Below are positions 27,419 through 36,274 of a DNA stretch of 64,000 nt, one piece after another. This DNA is from Bombella intestini. GTDB lineage: Bacteria; Pseudomonadota; Alphaproteobacteria; Acetobacterales; Acetobacteraceae. The stretch lies in assembly GCF_002003665.1 (NCBI RefSeq), contig NZ_JATM01000004.1:1-64000 (forward strand), in the 5' to 3' direction. Positions within the stretch are counted from its first letter, which is position 1. Each line of letters begins with the position of its first letter. Made by a program: the position numbers and the translations under genes. Under the pieces are notes generated by a model. The model searched no databases, had not been told where the DNA came from, and saw only the letters and a program-made list of their open reading frames with translations.

Positions 27419-27946
27419 TCATCCGGGAGACCACCGCAGAAGCCGGGCATCCTCACCATCCTCGTAATAACGGCGGCGGACTGCTACTTGCTGGAAGCCA
27501 AATTGGCCATATAGACCGAAGGCCGCTTCATTACTAAACCGCACTTCCAAAAATAAAGTGGCCTTATTCTGCTGGGCTCTCTTGACGACATGGGCCAGAA
27601 GACTGCGTGCAATCCCCCGCCGCTGCCAGTCTGGATGAACACCCAAAGACAATATCTCGCCTTCATCCATGACATAACGGCTAATGATAAACCCTACGGG
27701 CACCATTCCTTGCTCGCTCGAACTACCCTGTACACAGGCCAGCCAAGCTTCCACACCCTGCAGTGCTAGAATCTGCCCGATGGCGGTCTCATCCCAAGGC
27801 TCTCGCCCTAGAAAAGCAGCATGATGCAGCACCGACAGAAGACGAGCCGCCTCCAACCCTACGGCAGATAGCTCAATACCTGATGTTCCCGACCGCCCAG
27901 TCCCTGCACTCTGTGCCATGTGAGCCGTCTTACGCTGACAATCCAT
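27419..27946 (-). CDS. rimI: GNAT acetyltransferase, RimI-like
   Basis: A 175-residue GNAT protein. The acetyl-CoA loop DWQRRGIARSLLAHVVKRA and the following KATLFLEVRFSNEAAFGLYGQFGFQ match ribosomal protein S18-alanine N-acetyltransferase RimI and close relatives. Its position directly after tsaB (eight bases, with GAGG from the tsaB end serving as ribosome binding site) is the common tsaB-rimI pairing. The N-terminal 30 residues are not part of the domain. Confidence 0.85.
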   Translation of the reverse strand: MDCQRKTAHMAQSAGTGRSGTSGIELSAVGLEAARLLSVLHHAAFLGREPWDETAIGQILALQGVEAWLACVQGSSSEQGMVPVGFIISRYVMDEGEILSLGVHPDWQRRGIARSLLAHVVKRAQQNKATLFLEVRFSNEAAFGLYGQFGFQQVAVRRRYYEDGEDARLLRWSPG

Positions 27947-27954
27947 ACCGAGCC

Positions 27955-28650
27955 TCAGCGTGGAGTCGGTCTTAGACCACCTGCTGGAGGTTTTGCCTCT
28001 GGAGGGTCCACATAAAGAGGCTCAAGCGCATAAGCTCGAACCGAACCACTCTCACTACTTCGGCAAGCGGCCCGAAAAATACCCTCAGCCGTTGGGGCGG
28101 CATAGGGCAAACGCACCACCTCACGGCCCAGCACATCACCCCCTGCCGACTCGCTCAACTCTGGCAGGGCATCATCGCCATAAACAGCATCACCCGCTAC
28201 GGCTGCCCAACTCCCCGGCTGAATCTGCTTCACGGGCAGGGCATAGGCATCATAGACGGGCGGATCCACAAAAATGCGCCCCCGACGGGCCAGACACAGA
28301 ATGGTTGCTTCTTCTTGCTGCATGGTGGCCCGCAAGGCATCTCCAAGTCGTACCCCAACACCTCGACAGCCCCAGCCCCGAACAAGCCCAGCAGCAAGAG
28401 AAAGAGACGCCCGTAACCCCGTGAACGAGCCGGGCCCTACCACAGCGGCAACCAGCTCTGGTGGGGCATCCCACCCCGCCCGTGTCAACATCGCCTGCAC
28501 AGTAGGGGCAAAACGCTCCGAAGCTCCCCGACCAGAGAGCACCTGCTCATCCACAACAAGACCACGCTCCAGCAGAGCGATCAGATTACTCTGCCCTCGC
28601 CCTGCTCCAGCCCCGTTCATGACAAGGCACCGCTCCGGCTTTACAGCCAC
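27955..28650 (-). CDS. tsaB: tRNA t6A synthesis protein TsaB
   Basis: Pseudo-ATPase partner of TsaD in the complex that makes t6A37 on ANN-reading tRNAs. The 231-residue protein has the family signature VVGPGSFTGLRASLSLAAGLVRGW. The first strand (CLVMNGAGAGRG) differs from the usual DTS opening. GTG is the start, with GAGG seven bases upstream; it overlaps the end of the nitroreductase gene by ten bases. MtaB at 8-9.2 kb would act on the t6A that this pathway makes. Confidence 0.88.
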   Translation of the reverse strand: MAVKPERCLVMNGAGAGRGQSNLIALLERGLVVDEQVLSGRGASERFAPTVQAMLTRAGWDAPPELVAAVVGPGSFTGLRASLSLAAGLVRGWGCRGVGVRLGDALRATMQQEEATILCLARRGRIFVDPPVYDAYALPVKQIQPGSWAAVAGDAVYGDDALPELSESAGGDVLGREVVRLPYAAPTAEGIFRAACRSSESGSVRAYALEPLYVDPPEAKPPAGGLRPTPR

Positions 28651-29279
28651 AGGCAGGCCTCCTCATGCGGTAGGCGGGGTGCACGGGGTGAGGACACATC
28701 CCCCTCCGGATACCCCAACGCCACGAGGAAATTAGCCCGCCAACCTTGCTTGCGGAGATATTCTTCTTCCACCATCACAGCATCAAAACCCGACATGGGC
28801 CGCACAGCCAGCCCCAACGCCCGAGCCGCCATGATGAGATAAGCCCCCTGCAATGTTCCGTTACGGAAGGCTGTCTCATCACTCAGCCCCACATCAGCGG
28901 CAAACCAATCCCGCAGACCGGGCATGGGATTGAGTGTTTCGAACTTTTCGAAAAATAGCGGGTCGTAACAAACAATCACCAGCACCGGCGCAGACATGGC
29001 CAGCTCGACATTCCCTAAAGACAAAGCCGGACGGATTTTCTGACGGGCTTCTTCTGTTTTTAGGAAAGCAAAACGGGCAGGGGAACAGTTGCCCGATGTT
29101 GGCCCCATCCTGAGCATGTCATACAGACGGTACAACACATCCTCACCCACGGGACGGTCGGAAAAACTTTCCGCCGTGCGGCAGCGCATAAAAAGCTCCT
29201 CGGCCAAAACAGGGCTAGTGGCCTCTTCCTCCACCCGCTTGTCGACCTGCTGCCCTTCCGGGGCTGGTGATGCTGTCAT
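28641..29279 (-). CDS. Nitroreductase family protein (RutE/HadB-like)
   Basis: FMN-dependent oxidoreductase of 212 residues. ELFMRCRTAESFSDRPV, GPTSGNCSPARFAFLKT and LGLAVRPMSGFDAVMVEEEY are hallmarks of the subgroup that includes the malonic semialdehyde reductase RutE. Substrate is not certain. No other rut genes are nearby, so a pyrimidine-degradation role is not supported. AGGAG precedes the ATG by nine bases. It lies between nfu and tsaB in one transcription unit. Confidence 0.85.
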   Translation of the reverse strand: MTASPAPEGQQVDKRVEEEATSPVLAEELFMRCRTAESFSDRPVGEDVLYRLYDMLRMGPTSGNCSPARFAFLKTEEARQKIRPALSLGNVELAMSAPVLVIVCYDPLFFEKFETLNPMPGLRDWFAADVGLSDETAFRNGTLQGAYLIMAARALGLAVRPMSGFDAVMVEEEYLRKQGWRANFLVALGYPEGDVSSPRAPRLPHEEACLWL

Positions 29280-29285
29280 CGGCTC

Positions 29286-29867
29286 TTACTCCTCTACAGG
29301 TTCAACTGCCGTCACCTCCGGGATGTAGTGACGGAGCATGTTCTCCACACCGTGACGCAATGTCGCTCTGGAAGAAGGACAGCCAGAACAGGCCCCCTGC
29401 ATGCTAAGATAGACGACACCTTCCCGATAACCACGGAAAACAATATCCCCACCATCACTAGCCACAGCTGGGCGCACCCGTGTATCCAGCAGTTCCTTCA
29501 CCCGGGCTACGACTTCGCTGTCCTCGGGGAAAATATCAGCCTCTGGTGCGGCGATATTCTCTGCCAGAACGGGCTTTCCACTTTTGAAGAAATCCGTCAG
29601 GGCTACCAGTATCTGAGGGCGCAGAGCATCCCAATCGGCTCCATCATCCTTTGTGACAGAGACGAAGTCACTCCCCAGAAAAACGCGCTTTACGTCAGTC
29701 ATGCTGAAAAGGGCATCCGCCAGAGCAGAACGCCCCGCCACAACACCTGCCTCCGCAAAATCGACAGGCGGACGCCCCCCCGTCACATCACGGCCCGGCA
29801 AAAATTTCAGTGTTGCCGGGTTGGGAGTATCTTCAGTTTCTATCATCATGAGATCACTCTGTGTCAT
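29286..29867 (-). CDS. NifU-family Fe-S scaffold/carrier (Nfu)
   Basis: A 193-residue Nfu protein. The N-terminal Nfu domain begins IETEDTPNPATLKFLPG, and the C-terminal NifU domain has the cluster-binding CxxC in GACSGCPSSRATLRHGVEN. Such proteins carry [4Fe-4S] clusters to targets. Candidate clients in this window are MtaB and the Cys-rich dehydrogenase subunit, which is speculation. The first ATG has AGAGG five bases upstream. It is the first gene of the minus-strand run nfu-nitroreductase-tsaB-rimI. Confidence 0.92.
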   Translation of the reverse strand: MTQSDLMMIETEDTPNPATLKFLPGRDVTGGRPPVDFAEAGVVAGRSALADALFSMTDVKRVFLGSDFVSVTKDDGADWDALRPQILVALTDFFKSGKPVLAENIAAPEADIFPEDSEVVARVKELLDTRVRPAVASDGGDIVFRGYREGVVYLSMQGACSGCPSSRATLRHGVENMLRHYIPEVTAVEPVEE

Positions 29868-30039
29868 AAACGCCTCTCTTATCAGATACCCAATAAAATG
29901 AGCACCCTTTAACGCAACTCACTTACTTTTGGACCTTTATAGTCCTATTTTCAGACGATATGTATATCAGACTAGCAGAACAGGCTATCTCTGCTACGGT
30001 CAGTCCCCTTCTACCATACCCCACATCCTGAGAAGCTCC

Positions 30040-31158
30040 ATGATGTCCTCTACACCCGCCCCTTCTGTCGTCCGTGCGCCAGCCATTCCACCGGGTGTTG
30101 TGAGTGGGGATACCTACCGGGCCCTGCTTCAGGCCTGCCGTAAAGGGGGCTATGCCCTGCCGGCTGTCAATGTCAGCTCCTCCTCCACTGCCAATGCTGC
30201 CCTCGCAGCGGCACGAGAGAACAAGGCTGATATTGTCATCCAGATTTCCGCCGGCGGCGCTCGCTTCTATGCGGGGCAGGCCCTGCCTGACGAACAGCAA
30301 GCCCGCATTCTAGGGGCCACGGCTCTGGCGCAGCATGTCCATCTTCTGGCCCGCCATTATGGTGTGGCAGTTATTCTGCATACAGACCATGCTAACCGCC
30401 CCTTACTGGGCTGGATTGACGGCCTTGTGGAGGAAAGCCGCCGCCACTATGCGCAAACAGGCCGCCCTCTATTTTCCTCCCACATGCTCGACCTATCGAC
30501 CGAGCCACTCGCCGATAACATTGCCGCAGCCTCTACTCTGATGGGCAAGCTATCCCCTCTGGGGATTGGCCTCGAAATTGAACTCGGAATGACAGGTGGG
30601 GAGGAAGATGGCATCGGGCAGGAACTGCATGACGGAAACCCAAGCTGCAACCCTTCCCTCTACACCAACCCGGAAGATGTCCTGACCGCTTGGAAAACCC
30701 TGTCCCCTCTGGGAATGCTCTCCATCGCCGCCTCCTTCGGGAATATTCATGGAGTCTATGCGCCCGGTAATGTCTGCCTCCGTCCGGAAATCCTACGTGC
30801 GTCTCAAGCACTCGTAGCAGAGCGACTCCATACAGGCCCTAACCCCATCCCGCTGGTTTTTCATGGAGGGTCAGGGTCGGAAGAAACGGCCATCAGACAA
30901 GCCATCAACTTTGGTGTCTTCAAGTTCAACATTGATACGGATACGCAGTTTGCCTACGCACAGGGCATTGCCCACTATATCCGAAACCATGAAGAAGCCT
31001 TCACCCATCAGGTGTCCCCACTCACGGGGCGTCCACTCAAAAAATCCTACGATATTCGCTGTTGGATGAAGGCCGGAGAGGATCGTTTCACCCAACGCCT
31101 GACAGACTGTTTCCACATTCTGGGGGCCCGAGGACGCAGCATCGCTCGCCCCTCATGA
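30040..31158 (+). CDS. fba: Class II fructose-bisphosphate aldolase
   Basis: Zinc-dependent aldolase cleaving or forming fructose 1,6-bisphosphate. The 372-residue protein belongs to the FbaA-type subgroup. GYALPAVNVSSSSTANAAL, the zinc-binding VILHTDHAN, IELGMTGGEEDGI, GNIHGVYAPGN and VFHGGSGS are all present. The ATG at 30040 (MMSSTPAP) was chosen; the frame is open for 37 codons upstream but those residues look non-coding. It is divergent from nfu. Confidence 0.95.
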   Translation: MMSSTPAPSVVRAPAIPPGVVSGDTYRALLQACRKGGYALPAVNVSSSSTANAALAAARENKADIVIQISAGGARFYAGQALPDEQQARILGATALAQHVHLLARHYGVAVILHTDHANRPLLGWIDGLVEESRRHYAQTGRPLFSSHMLDLSTEPLADNIAAASTLMGKLSPLGIGLEIELGMTGGEEDGIGQELHDGNPSCNPSLYTNPEDVLTAWKTLSPLGMLSIAASFGNIHGVYAPGNVCLRPEILRASQALVAERLHTGPNPIPLVFHGGSGSEETAIRQAINFGVFKFNIDTDTQFAYAQGIAHYIRNHEEAFTHQVSPLTGRPLKKSYDIRCWMKAGEDRFTQRLTDCFHILGARGRSIARPS

Positions 31159-31186
31159 GGCAGGGGGCAGTCCTGCCCCCTCTCCA

Positions 31187-31498
31187 CTATCGTGCGGGTG
31201 TTATCGTATTCTGTTCTGGCACGTTCTGGCAGGAAACTGTCCCAGTTGACACCTGCTTACAGGCGGGCAACGGGCCATGACTCCCCGGTAAAGGCCAAAA
31301 AAGCTCTATCCCTAAAGATACAAGCATAAGCACAACCGCCAACAGAACCCACGGTAGAAAACGGGGCTTATGCCCCAGAAGAGACGGAATACCCGTCTCT
31401 ACCTGAAAGCGTCGCCCCTCTTCCAACAATGCGGCTGAATCCCGGACAGGACCAGCGGGCCGGTCTTCCTCATCCAGAAAATGATTGGAGCCTGACAC
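31187..31498 (-). CDS. Hypothetical single-pass membrane protein
   Basis: A 103-residue protein of unknown function. It has a charged N-terminal half, one strongly hydrophobic segment at about 48-70 (FLPWVLLAVVLMLVSLGIEL) and a short C-terminal part with two cysteines, probably periplasmic. The GTG start lies three bases after the thyX stop and has AAGG seven bases upstream, which supports translation coupled to thyX. I do not recognise a family. Confidence 0.6.
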   Translation of the reverse strand: MSGSNHFLDEEDRPAGPVRDSAALLEEGRRFQVETGIPSLLGHKPRFLPWVLLAVVLMLVSLGIELFWPLPGSHGPLPACKQVSTGTVSCQNVPEQNTITPAR

Positions 31499-31501
31499 GA
31501 T

Positions 31502-32407
31502 TCAGCCTTCCAGAACGGCCTGCATCTCTGTCCATTCCCGCTTTGTCAGGCCGGATGTCTCCTGCGTGACACTCTCTCCAGCAAGGCGGCGGCGAAGCAC
31601 TTTCAACATCCCAGCGGAGAAACTGTAAGCCCCGAGGCGATACTCCTCAAAAGCCTGCGCTGTATGCGGCACCCATGCCTTGAGAATCTCGATCATTTTC
31701 TGGGCGTAAACACGGATTTCATACTGGGCATGAGGGTCAGACCGCAGTGCCAGAAAATGCATCAGATTATGCAGGTCAATCTTCCAGTACCACTGCGTAT
31801 AGGCATTGAGTGTCAGATTGATGCGGGCCAGTTCACGGGCCACACCCAGACCTTCCGGGTCGAGCATCCGTTCGTAATCACCATAACATTGCAGAGCATC
31901 ACGCTGGAGGATGGACAATACCTCTGCAGCCGTTTCTGGGCTCAGCGTCTCACCCCGCCCCTGATTGTTGACTTTGCTCTGTGCAGCAATCTGCGTGGCA
32001 TCAGGCAGATAGAATTCCTTATCCAGAACAGAATAACGGGCAGAATATTCATTCACACTTGCCATGCGATGGCGAATCCACTGCCGAGCAACAAAAAGTG
32101 GCAGTTTCACGTGAAACTTGATCTCGCACATCTCGAATGGTGTGGAGTGACGATGCCGCATCAAATAGCGGATCAACCCGGCATCCTCTGATGTCTTCTT
32201 GGTACCCTTGCCGTAGGAAACGCGGGCAGCCTGCACAACAGCCGAATCGCCCCCCATATAATCCACAACACGGATGAATCCATGATCCAACAGAGGGAAT
32301 GGCTCGAAGAGAAGTGCCTCCATAGCCGGGACCGTTGGCCGCACTGTCTGATGAGGGGCGGCACGCACGGCCTCTATCTCGGAACGCTGCTCGTCTGTCA
32401 GGGCCAT
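31502..32407 (-). CDS. thyX: FAD-dependent thymidylate synthase ThyX
   Basis: Flavin-dependent synthesis of dTMP from dUMP. The 301-residue protein has the ThyX motif [15 protein letters not shown], an upstream [19 protein letters not shown] and a C-terminal [19 protein letters not shown]. ThyX makes tetrahydrofolate-sparing dTMP, unlike ThyA. It starts a minus-strand unit that continues into a small membrane protein. The tmRNA gene lies divergently upstream. Confidence 0.97.
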   Translation of the reverse strand: MALTDEQRSEIEAVRAAPHQTVRPTVPAMEALLFEPFPLLDHGFIRVVDYMGGDSAVVQAARVSYGKGTKKTSEDAGLIRYLMRHRHSTPFEMCEIKFHVKLPLFVARQWIRHRMASVNEYSARYSVLDKEFYLPDATQIAAQSKVNNQGRGETLSPETAAEVLSILQRDALQCYGDYERMLDPEGLGVARELARINLTLNAYTQWYWKIDLHNLMHFLALRSDPHAQYEIRVYAQKMIEILKAWVPHTAQAFEEYRLGAYSFSAGMLKVLRRRLAGESVTQETSGLTKREWTEMQAVLEG

Positions 32408-32553
32408 GACTGTCTCTCCCGCTCGTTTGGCTATGCCGGACTATCCATAAGAAGCGGCCGGTACAACTCTCCGCTTCCCTTGGCCACTGATGTAGCCAAT
32501 GTGACCACATCTGTCACCAATGACATAAGGGGACATAAGAGGATGCCATTCCC

Positions 32554-32582
32554 TTGCCATCTCAAGCAAAGCTGCCTATATC
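32554..32582 (+). promoter_or_regulatory. Promoter of ssrA (tmRNA)
   Basis: TTGCCA (32554-32559) and TATATC (32577-32582) are separated by 17 bases, a good sigma-70-type match. They lie directly before the tmRNA precursor, with transcription expected to begin near 32589. Confidence 0.6.
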
Positions 32583-32586
32583 TCTC

Positions 32587-32890
32587 GGTGCCGGAGGTTT
32601 CGACCTTGGCTATGGCGATAAACGGTAGATGAAATAAGTGTTGTGGACCCGGGGGCAGTGCCCGGCGTCTCCACCATCAGCCTTACGGGCTGACGCTATG
32701 GGGACGAAACAGGCTCGACACGCATGGTAAAGATCTACTTTTTGCCCGGTATTGTTCCGCCGTCATCGGGCTGACTTTACAAGTGCCAACGATAACTCTG
32801 AGGTGCTCGCTGTTGCTGCATAAGCGATAAGCGCGGTTCGGGGGGTGCACCGGGCAACAGAAGCCCCCCCACCTGTTTCTTTTCTGAAAC
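32587..32890 (+). ncRNA. ssrA: Two-piece (circularly permuted) tmRNA
   Basis: Trans-translation RNA in the permuted alphaproteobacterial arrangement. The acceptor piece comes first and ends ...CGTCTCC-A-CCA (CCA 32674-32676) after a T arm CCGGG/CCCGG. A short spacer with hairpin TCAGCC/GGGCTGA follows. The coding piece begins GGGGACG (32700), whose seven bases pair with CGTCTCC to form the acceptor stem. CGACAC (32716-32721) pairs with GTGTTG (32638-32643) as helix P2. The tag frame at 32785-32823 reads ANDNSEVLAVAA then TAA. The outer ends are approximate. No protein gene is supported between thyX and sspB. Confidence 0.93.
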
Positions 32891-33007
32891 ACTTTTCCCC
32901 AATAAAATACCAACTTTGAAAATATGCATGCGGCCCCTTGCGATTTCACGCAGCCTGTCGCACATCTGAGGGGATTTTCCAGATGTAACAGGTGATGGTG
33001 CTGCTCC

Positions 33008-33646
33008 ATGAGTGACGATACCAACGGTTCCGACGGTTTTGATCCTTCCATGCCAACCAGTCTCCTCCCTTACGATCGCTGGATGGAAGAAGCCCAGCGT
33101 GCCGTCATGCTCAAGGCACTGGACCATGTCAGCGAACATGGCCTCCCCGGGGATCACCACTTCTACATGACATTTCGCACCAACGTTCCGGGGGTGGATA
33201 TCCCCTCCCGCCTGAAGGAACGCTACCCGGAAGAAATGACCATCGTTCTGCAACATCAGTTCCAGAATCTCACAATAGACCACACAGCCCGCACCTTCTC
33301 TGTCGGGCTATCTTTTGGGGGGATTCCCAGCACGTTGCATATCCCCCTCAAGGCTATCACGGCTTTTGCAGACCCACATGTCCACCTTGTCATGCATTTT
33401 ACCGCCCGTCCCGATGTGGCAGACAACAGTGCATACGAAGAAGAGAACGATGCCACTGTGGCAGAAGTCCACACACTTCGCCCGCTGACCGAGGAACCCA
33501 AAACAGAAGCCACAACACAGGGGCCTGAGGGGACGGCAAGCCACAGCCAGAGCCACGAAGGGGCAGAGGTTGTCAGTCTGGCGGCTTTCCGCAAAAAGCC
33601 TTCAGACAGTGAACCCTCCGGAGCCCCTGATGACAGGAACAGCTAA
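33008..33646 (+). CDS. sspB: SspB-alpha adaptor for ClpXP
   Basis: Adaptor that tethers ssrA-tagged peptides to ClpXP. The 212-residue protein has the substrate-binding SspB fold (LPYDRWMEEAQRAVMLKAL, HHFYMTFRTNVPGVDIP, TIVLQHQFQNLTI, FSVGLSFGGIPSTLHIPLKAITAFADP) and a long acidic disordered linker. Near the C-terminus AEVVSLAAFRKK looks like the ClpX-docking motif of the alphaproteobacterial form. It lies about 120 bases downstream of the ssrA gene in the same direction, so tag RNA and tag reader are linked. Confidence 0.92.
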   Translation: MSDDTNGSDGFDPSMPTSLLPYDRWMEEAQRAVMLKALDHVSEHGLPGDHHFYMTFRTNVPGVDIPSRLKERYPEEMTIVLQHQFQNLTIDHTARTFSVGLSFGGIPSTLHIPLKAITAFADPHVHLVMHFTARPDVADNSAYEEENDATVAEVHTLRPLTEEPKTEATTQGPEGTASHSQSHEGAEVVSLAAFRKKPSDSEPSGAPDDRNS

Positions 33647-33661
33647 GCAGGGGCGGGGCGT

Positions 33662-34777
33662 GTGACCCTCTCGTCACCTTCTTGGCGGTCCTACGGGGTA
33701 CGCTGGTTAGGGCTGCTCTTTTTTTCTGCTCTGATTTCAGGCCTCTTCCTAATGCTGCACCTAACGGCAGGCATGATGTTGGGGCCGATGGCGGCAGGCA
33801 TTATCATGTCTGTCAAAAATCGGGGCGTTACCATAAAGCCCGTTTTCTTCACCATGGCGCAGGCCATTCTGGCCTGTGTGGTCGTCAATAGCCTGACATT
33901 TTCTGTTCTCCATCACATCATGTCTCACTGGATACTGGTTCTTTTCAGTGTCCTGTCCGTCATTTTTGTTAGTTTTACCACAGGGGCCTGTCTGGCCTGG
34001 TTTGGGGTCATGCCCGGGACGACAGCCCTTTGGGGGACGTCACCGGGAGCAGCCTCCACCATGGTTATGCTCTGCGGGGCGTTTGGGGCCGATACAAGGC
34101 TGACAGCCTTCATGCTCTATTTCAGGGTCATCATGGTCGCTGTTGCCACGTCCCTGGTCTCCTGGATCGTCATACGCACAAGCCACCCCTCCCATATGCC
34201 TATGCCGGTCCGGGGAGACCTTCTACCTACACTGATTCTGATCGCCGTTAGCACGCTAGTAGGGTTAAAGCTGCGCTCACCTGCTGCTACGCTGTTACTC
34301 ACCATACTAACTGGTGCTGTTGCCCAATTGAGCGGCTTATTCCAGATCAGCGCACCATTCTGGATCCGCATCCCAGCCTATTTGACCATAGGCTGGTCCA
34401 TTGGTCTGCGCTTTACAGCCCCCATCCTACGCTATGCATTGCGATCCATCCCAGCCGTTGCTCTATCCTCGGCAACGCTCATCGCCAGCTGTGCCTTACT
34501 GGCCCTTCCCGTAGCCCATTTCGCCCATATTGATCTCCTTAGTGCCTACCTAGCCACAAGTCCGGGCGGACTAGATACTATCATCGTCATCAGTGCCAAT
34601 ATTCCTATTGCACTGCCCTTTATTATCGCTATGCAAACAGCCCGCATGTTGGCCGTCATCACACTAGGCCCGGCTATAGCCCGCCCCCTTGGCCGCTGGC
34701 TGGAACGCCATATACGCACACCCGCTTCGACTGAGCATACCGAAAAGCTGGCACAGCCATCCTCAACAAGCGACTAA
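33662..34777 (+). CDS. AbrB family membrane transporter
   Basis: A 371-residue polytopic inner-membrane protein of the AbrB/ammonia monooxygenase-related family. It has about ten hydrophobic helices in two similar halves, with Gly-rich LHLTAGMMLGPMAAGIIM near the start, WGTSPGAASTMVML in the first half and ATSPGGLDTIIV in the second. The paired SPG-A/LDT motifs reflect the internal duplication. Substrate is unknown. The start is GTG after a GGGGCGGGG run, 15 bases from sspB. A bidirectional terminator follows. Confidence 0.85.
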   Translation: MTLSSPSWRSYGVRWLGLLFFSALISGLFLMLHLTAGMMLGPMAAGIIMSVKNRGVTIKPVFFTMAQAILACVVVNSLTFSVLHHIMSHWILVLFSVLSVIFVSFTTGACLAWFGVMPGTTALWGTSPGAASTMVMLCGAFGADTRLTAFMLYFRVIMVAVATSLVSWIVIRTSHPSHMPMPVRGDLLPTLILIAVSTLVGLKLRSPAATLLLTILTGAVAQLSGLFQISAPFWIRIPAYLTIGWSIGLRFTAPILRYALRSIPAVALSSATLIASCALLALPVAHFAHIDLLSAYLATSPGGLDTIIVISANIPIALPFIIAMQTARMLAVITLGPAIARPLGRWLERHIRTPASTEHTEKLAQPSSTSD

Positions 34778-34801
34778 TGAGTCTAACTGACCTCTTATAA
34801 A

Positions 34802-34826
34802 AAAACCCTCCACAAGGGAGGGTTTT
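34802..34826. terminator. Bidirectional terminator
   Basis: Perfect 10-bp arms AAAACCCTCC/GGAGGGTTTT with loop ACAAG. It lies between the convergent transporter and glycosyltransferase genes; A and T tracts make it usable from both sides. Confidence 0.85.
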
Positions 34827-34854
34827 CCTACATCTCACACCACGTTGGAGAAGA

Positions 34855-35721
34855 TCACTCCTCAATGCGCAATGCGTCAAATTCGCTAACCACGCCGGGT
34901 TGATAAGACTGGCGGGCTTTTTCGAGATATTTCTCCCACTGCGGGACATAATAACCATAGCCAGCTGGGTTCTGGAAGAACCAGTGACGCCACGCATGGA
35001 AGACATGGTCATGCTCACGATAAGCAGGATCATCCAGCAGATGACGTGCTGCCGGAGGCTTAGCTGCATGGAAGTGCACGATAGTGGCACGGTCATCCAC
35101 GCCCCAATATGGCTTCCAATTAAAGCGAGCAGAAAGCGGGCTCCACTGAGCATTATAGAAAATACGCAGCAGCTCCTGATCATACCCAGCAACATAGTCC
35201 AGGTTATCGCACAGGAAGTCCACCATTGCCGGCAGGTCACGACGCATACGCTCGAGGTTCATCACCATGACACCCGAGTTCATATCCACGTAGTAATCCT
35301 GCTTACCGAACTGCCCACAGGCAGCAAAGATTTCCGGCTTGCAGAACTCGACCTGCGGGTCCTTCAGGAACATCACGTCACAATCGGTATACAGGACGTA
35401 CTGATCCTCCTGCTCCAGCAGGGGCAGCTCCAACCGCATGAAGGCACCAGCAGCAGTGAAGATATAATTAGGCCATTCCGGCTTGAGACGACGCTGCGCC
35501 TCCAGCAGGCGGTCATAAAAATGCAAGCGGTGGAAAATGACATTCACCCCCGCAGCACGCATCTCCCGTGTGAAGTCACATTCATTGCCATCAAACACCA
35601 TGTGCGGAATCAGCGTTGTATTCTCACGAGCCGACTGCACAGCAGCCCGAATACAGTCGATAAAACCATGGTCAGGGTCGTTGGACAGCGTTTGCTCTGT
35701 AATCGCAAAAAACCACTTCAT
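34855..35721 (-). CDS. GT8-like glycosyltransferase
   Basis: A 288-residue protein resembling glycosyltransferase family 8 and similar nucleotide-sugar transferases. YVLYTDCDVMFLKDP carries the metal-binding DxD at 113-115, and YYVDMNSGVMVMNLERMR is the acceptor-side motif of this fold. ATIVHFHAAKPP near the C-terminus supplies a metal-ligand histidine. No signal peptide or membrane helix is evident, so it is cytosolic. No surface-polysaccharide genes flank it, so acceptor and product are unknown. Confidence 0.75.
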   Translation of the reverse strand: MKWFFAITEQTLSNDPDHGFIDCIRAAVQSARENTTLIPHMVFDGNECDFTREMRAAGVNVIFHRLHFYDRLLEAQRRLKPEWPNYIFTAAGAFMRLELPLLEQEDQYVLYTDCDVMFLKDPQVEFCKPEIFAACGQFGKQDYYVDMNSGVMVMNLERMRRDLPAMVDFLCDNLDYVAGYDQELLRIFYNAQWSPLSARFNWKPYWGVDDRATIVHFHAAKPPAARHLLDDPAYREHDHVFHAWRHWFFQNPAGYGYYVPQWEKYLEKARQSYQPGVVSEFDALRIEE

Positions 35722-35802
35722 TCCTTAAAACTCCCCAATGCCCAGTCTCTTAAAATACTATGATTGTTCATTCACTACGCCTCGATTCCAGCCAATACTT
35801 CA

Positions 35803-36021
35803 TCACCAATTTCTGGAGATCAGCCAGAACTCCTCAGAAGTCAGAGTCACCGTCCCCTGCCCTGCTGTTTCTGCCGCAGCTTTAGCAAGAGCATGAATAC
35901 GCTCGATTAGAATCGTTTTACGCTGGTGCGCTTCAGACACTTCCTTCTCCCCGGCCAACGTCTGCAAGGCCAACTCGGCAGCCCGGGCGACCCGGGATGC
36001 ATCCAGCGCAGCATAAGACAT
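35803..36021 (-). CDS. Small hypothetical protein
   Basis: A 72-residue frame beginning MSYAALDASRVARAAEL. It is mainly helical and Ala/Glu-rich, with TAGQGTVTLTSEEFWLISRNW at the end. GAGG lies nine bases upstream of the chosen ATG; the frame extends to a TTG five codons higher. I recognise no family. It lies upstream of the GT8-like gene in the same direction with an 81-base gap. Confidence 0.5.
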   Translation of the reverse strand: MSYAALDASRVARAAELALQTLAGEKEVSEAHQRKTILIERIHALAKAAAETAGQGTVTLTSEEFWLISRNW

Positions 36022-36274
36022 GCTCTCGTACCTCAATTCCCATCATGCAACCAACGACCAGTTACAATAGGCAGCAACACCAAACACCACCTCTACCGCA
36101 ACATAATCAGCGCCACAGTAAGCCGGTTGCCCCTCCTTTTTCAATCCCCCGCCCCGCTATTAAGCCTCTTTTATAACGTGATCTTTACTTATAAAAACCA
36201 GACATCTCTCTGCCTCCCTCTACTCCCGTGATAGAAAAACAAGCTTTGTGCATGTTCCCGTTCAGGAAGCCCTC

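Noticed and set aside
32683-33283. Minus-strand open frames across the thyX-sspB gap
   Set aside because: They are antisense to the tmRNA and to sspB and have no coding signature.
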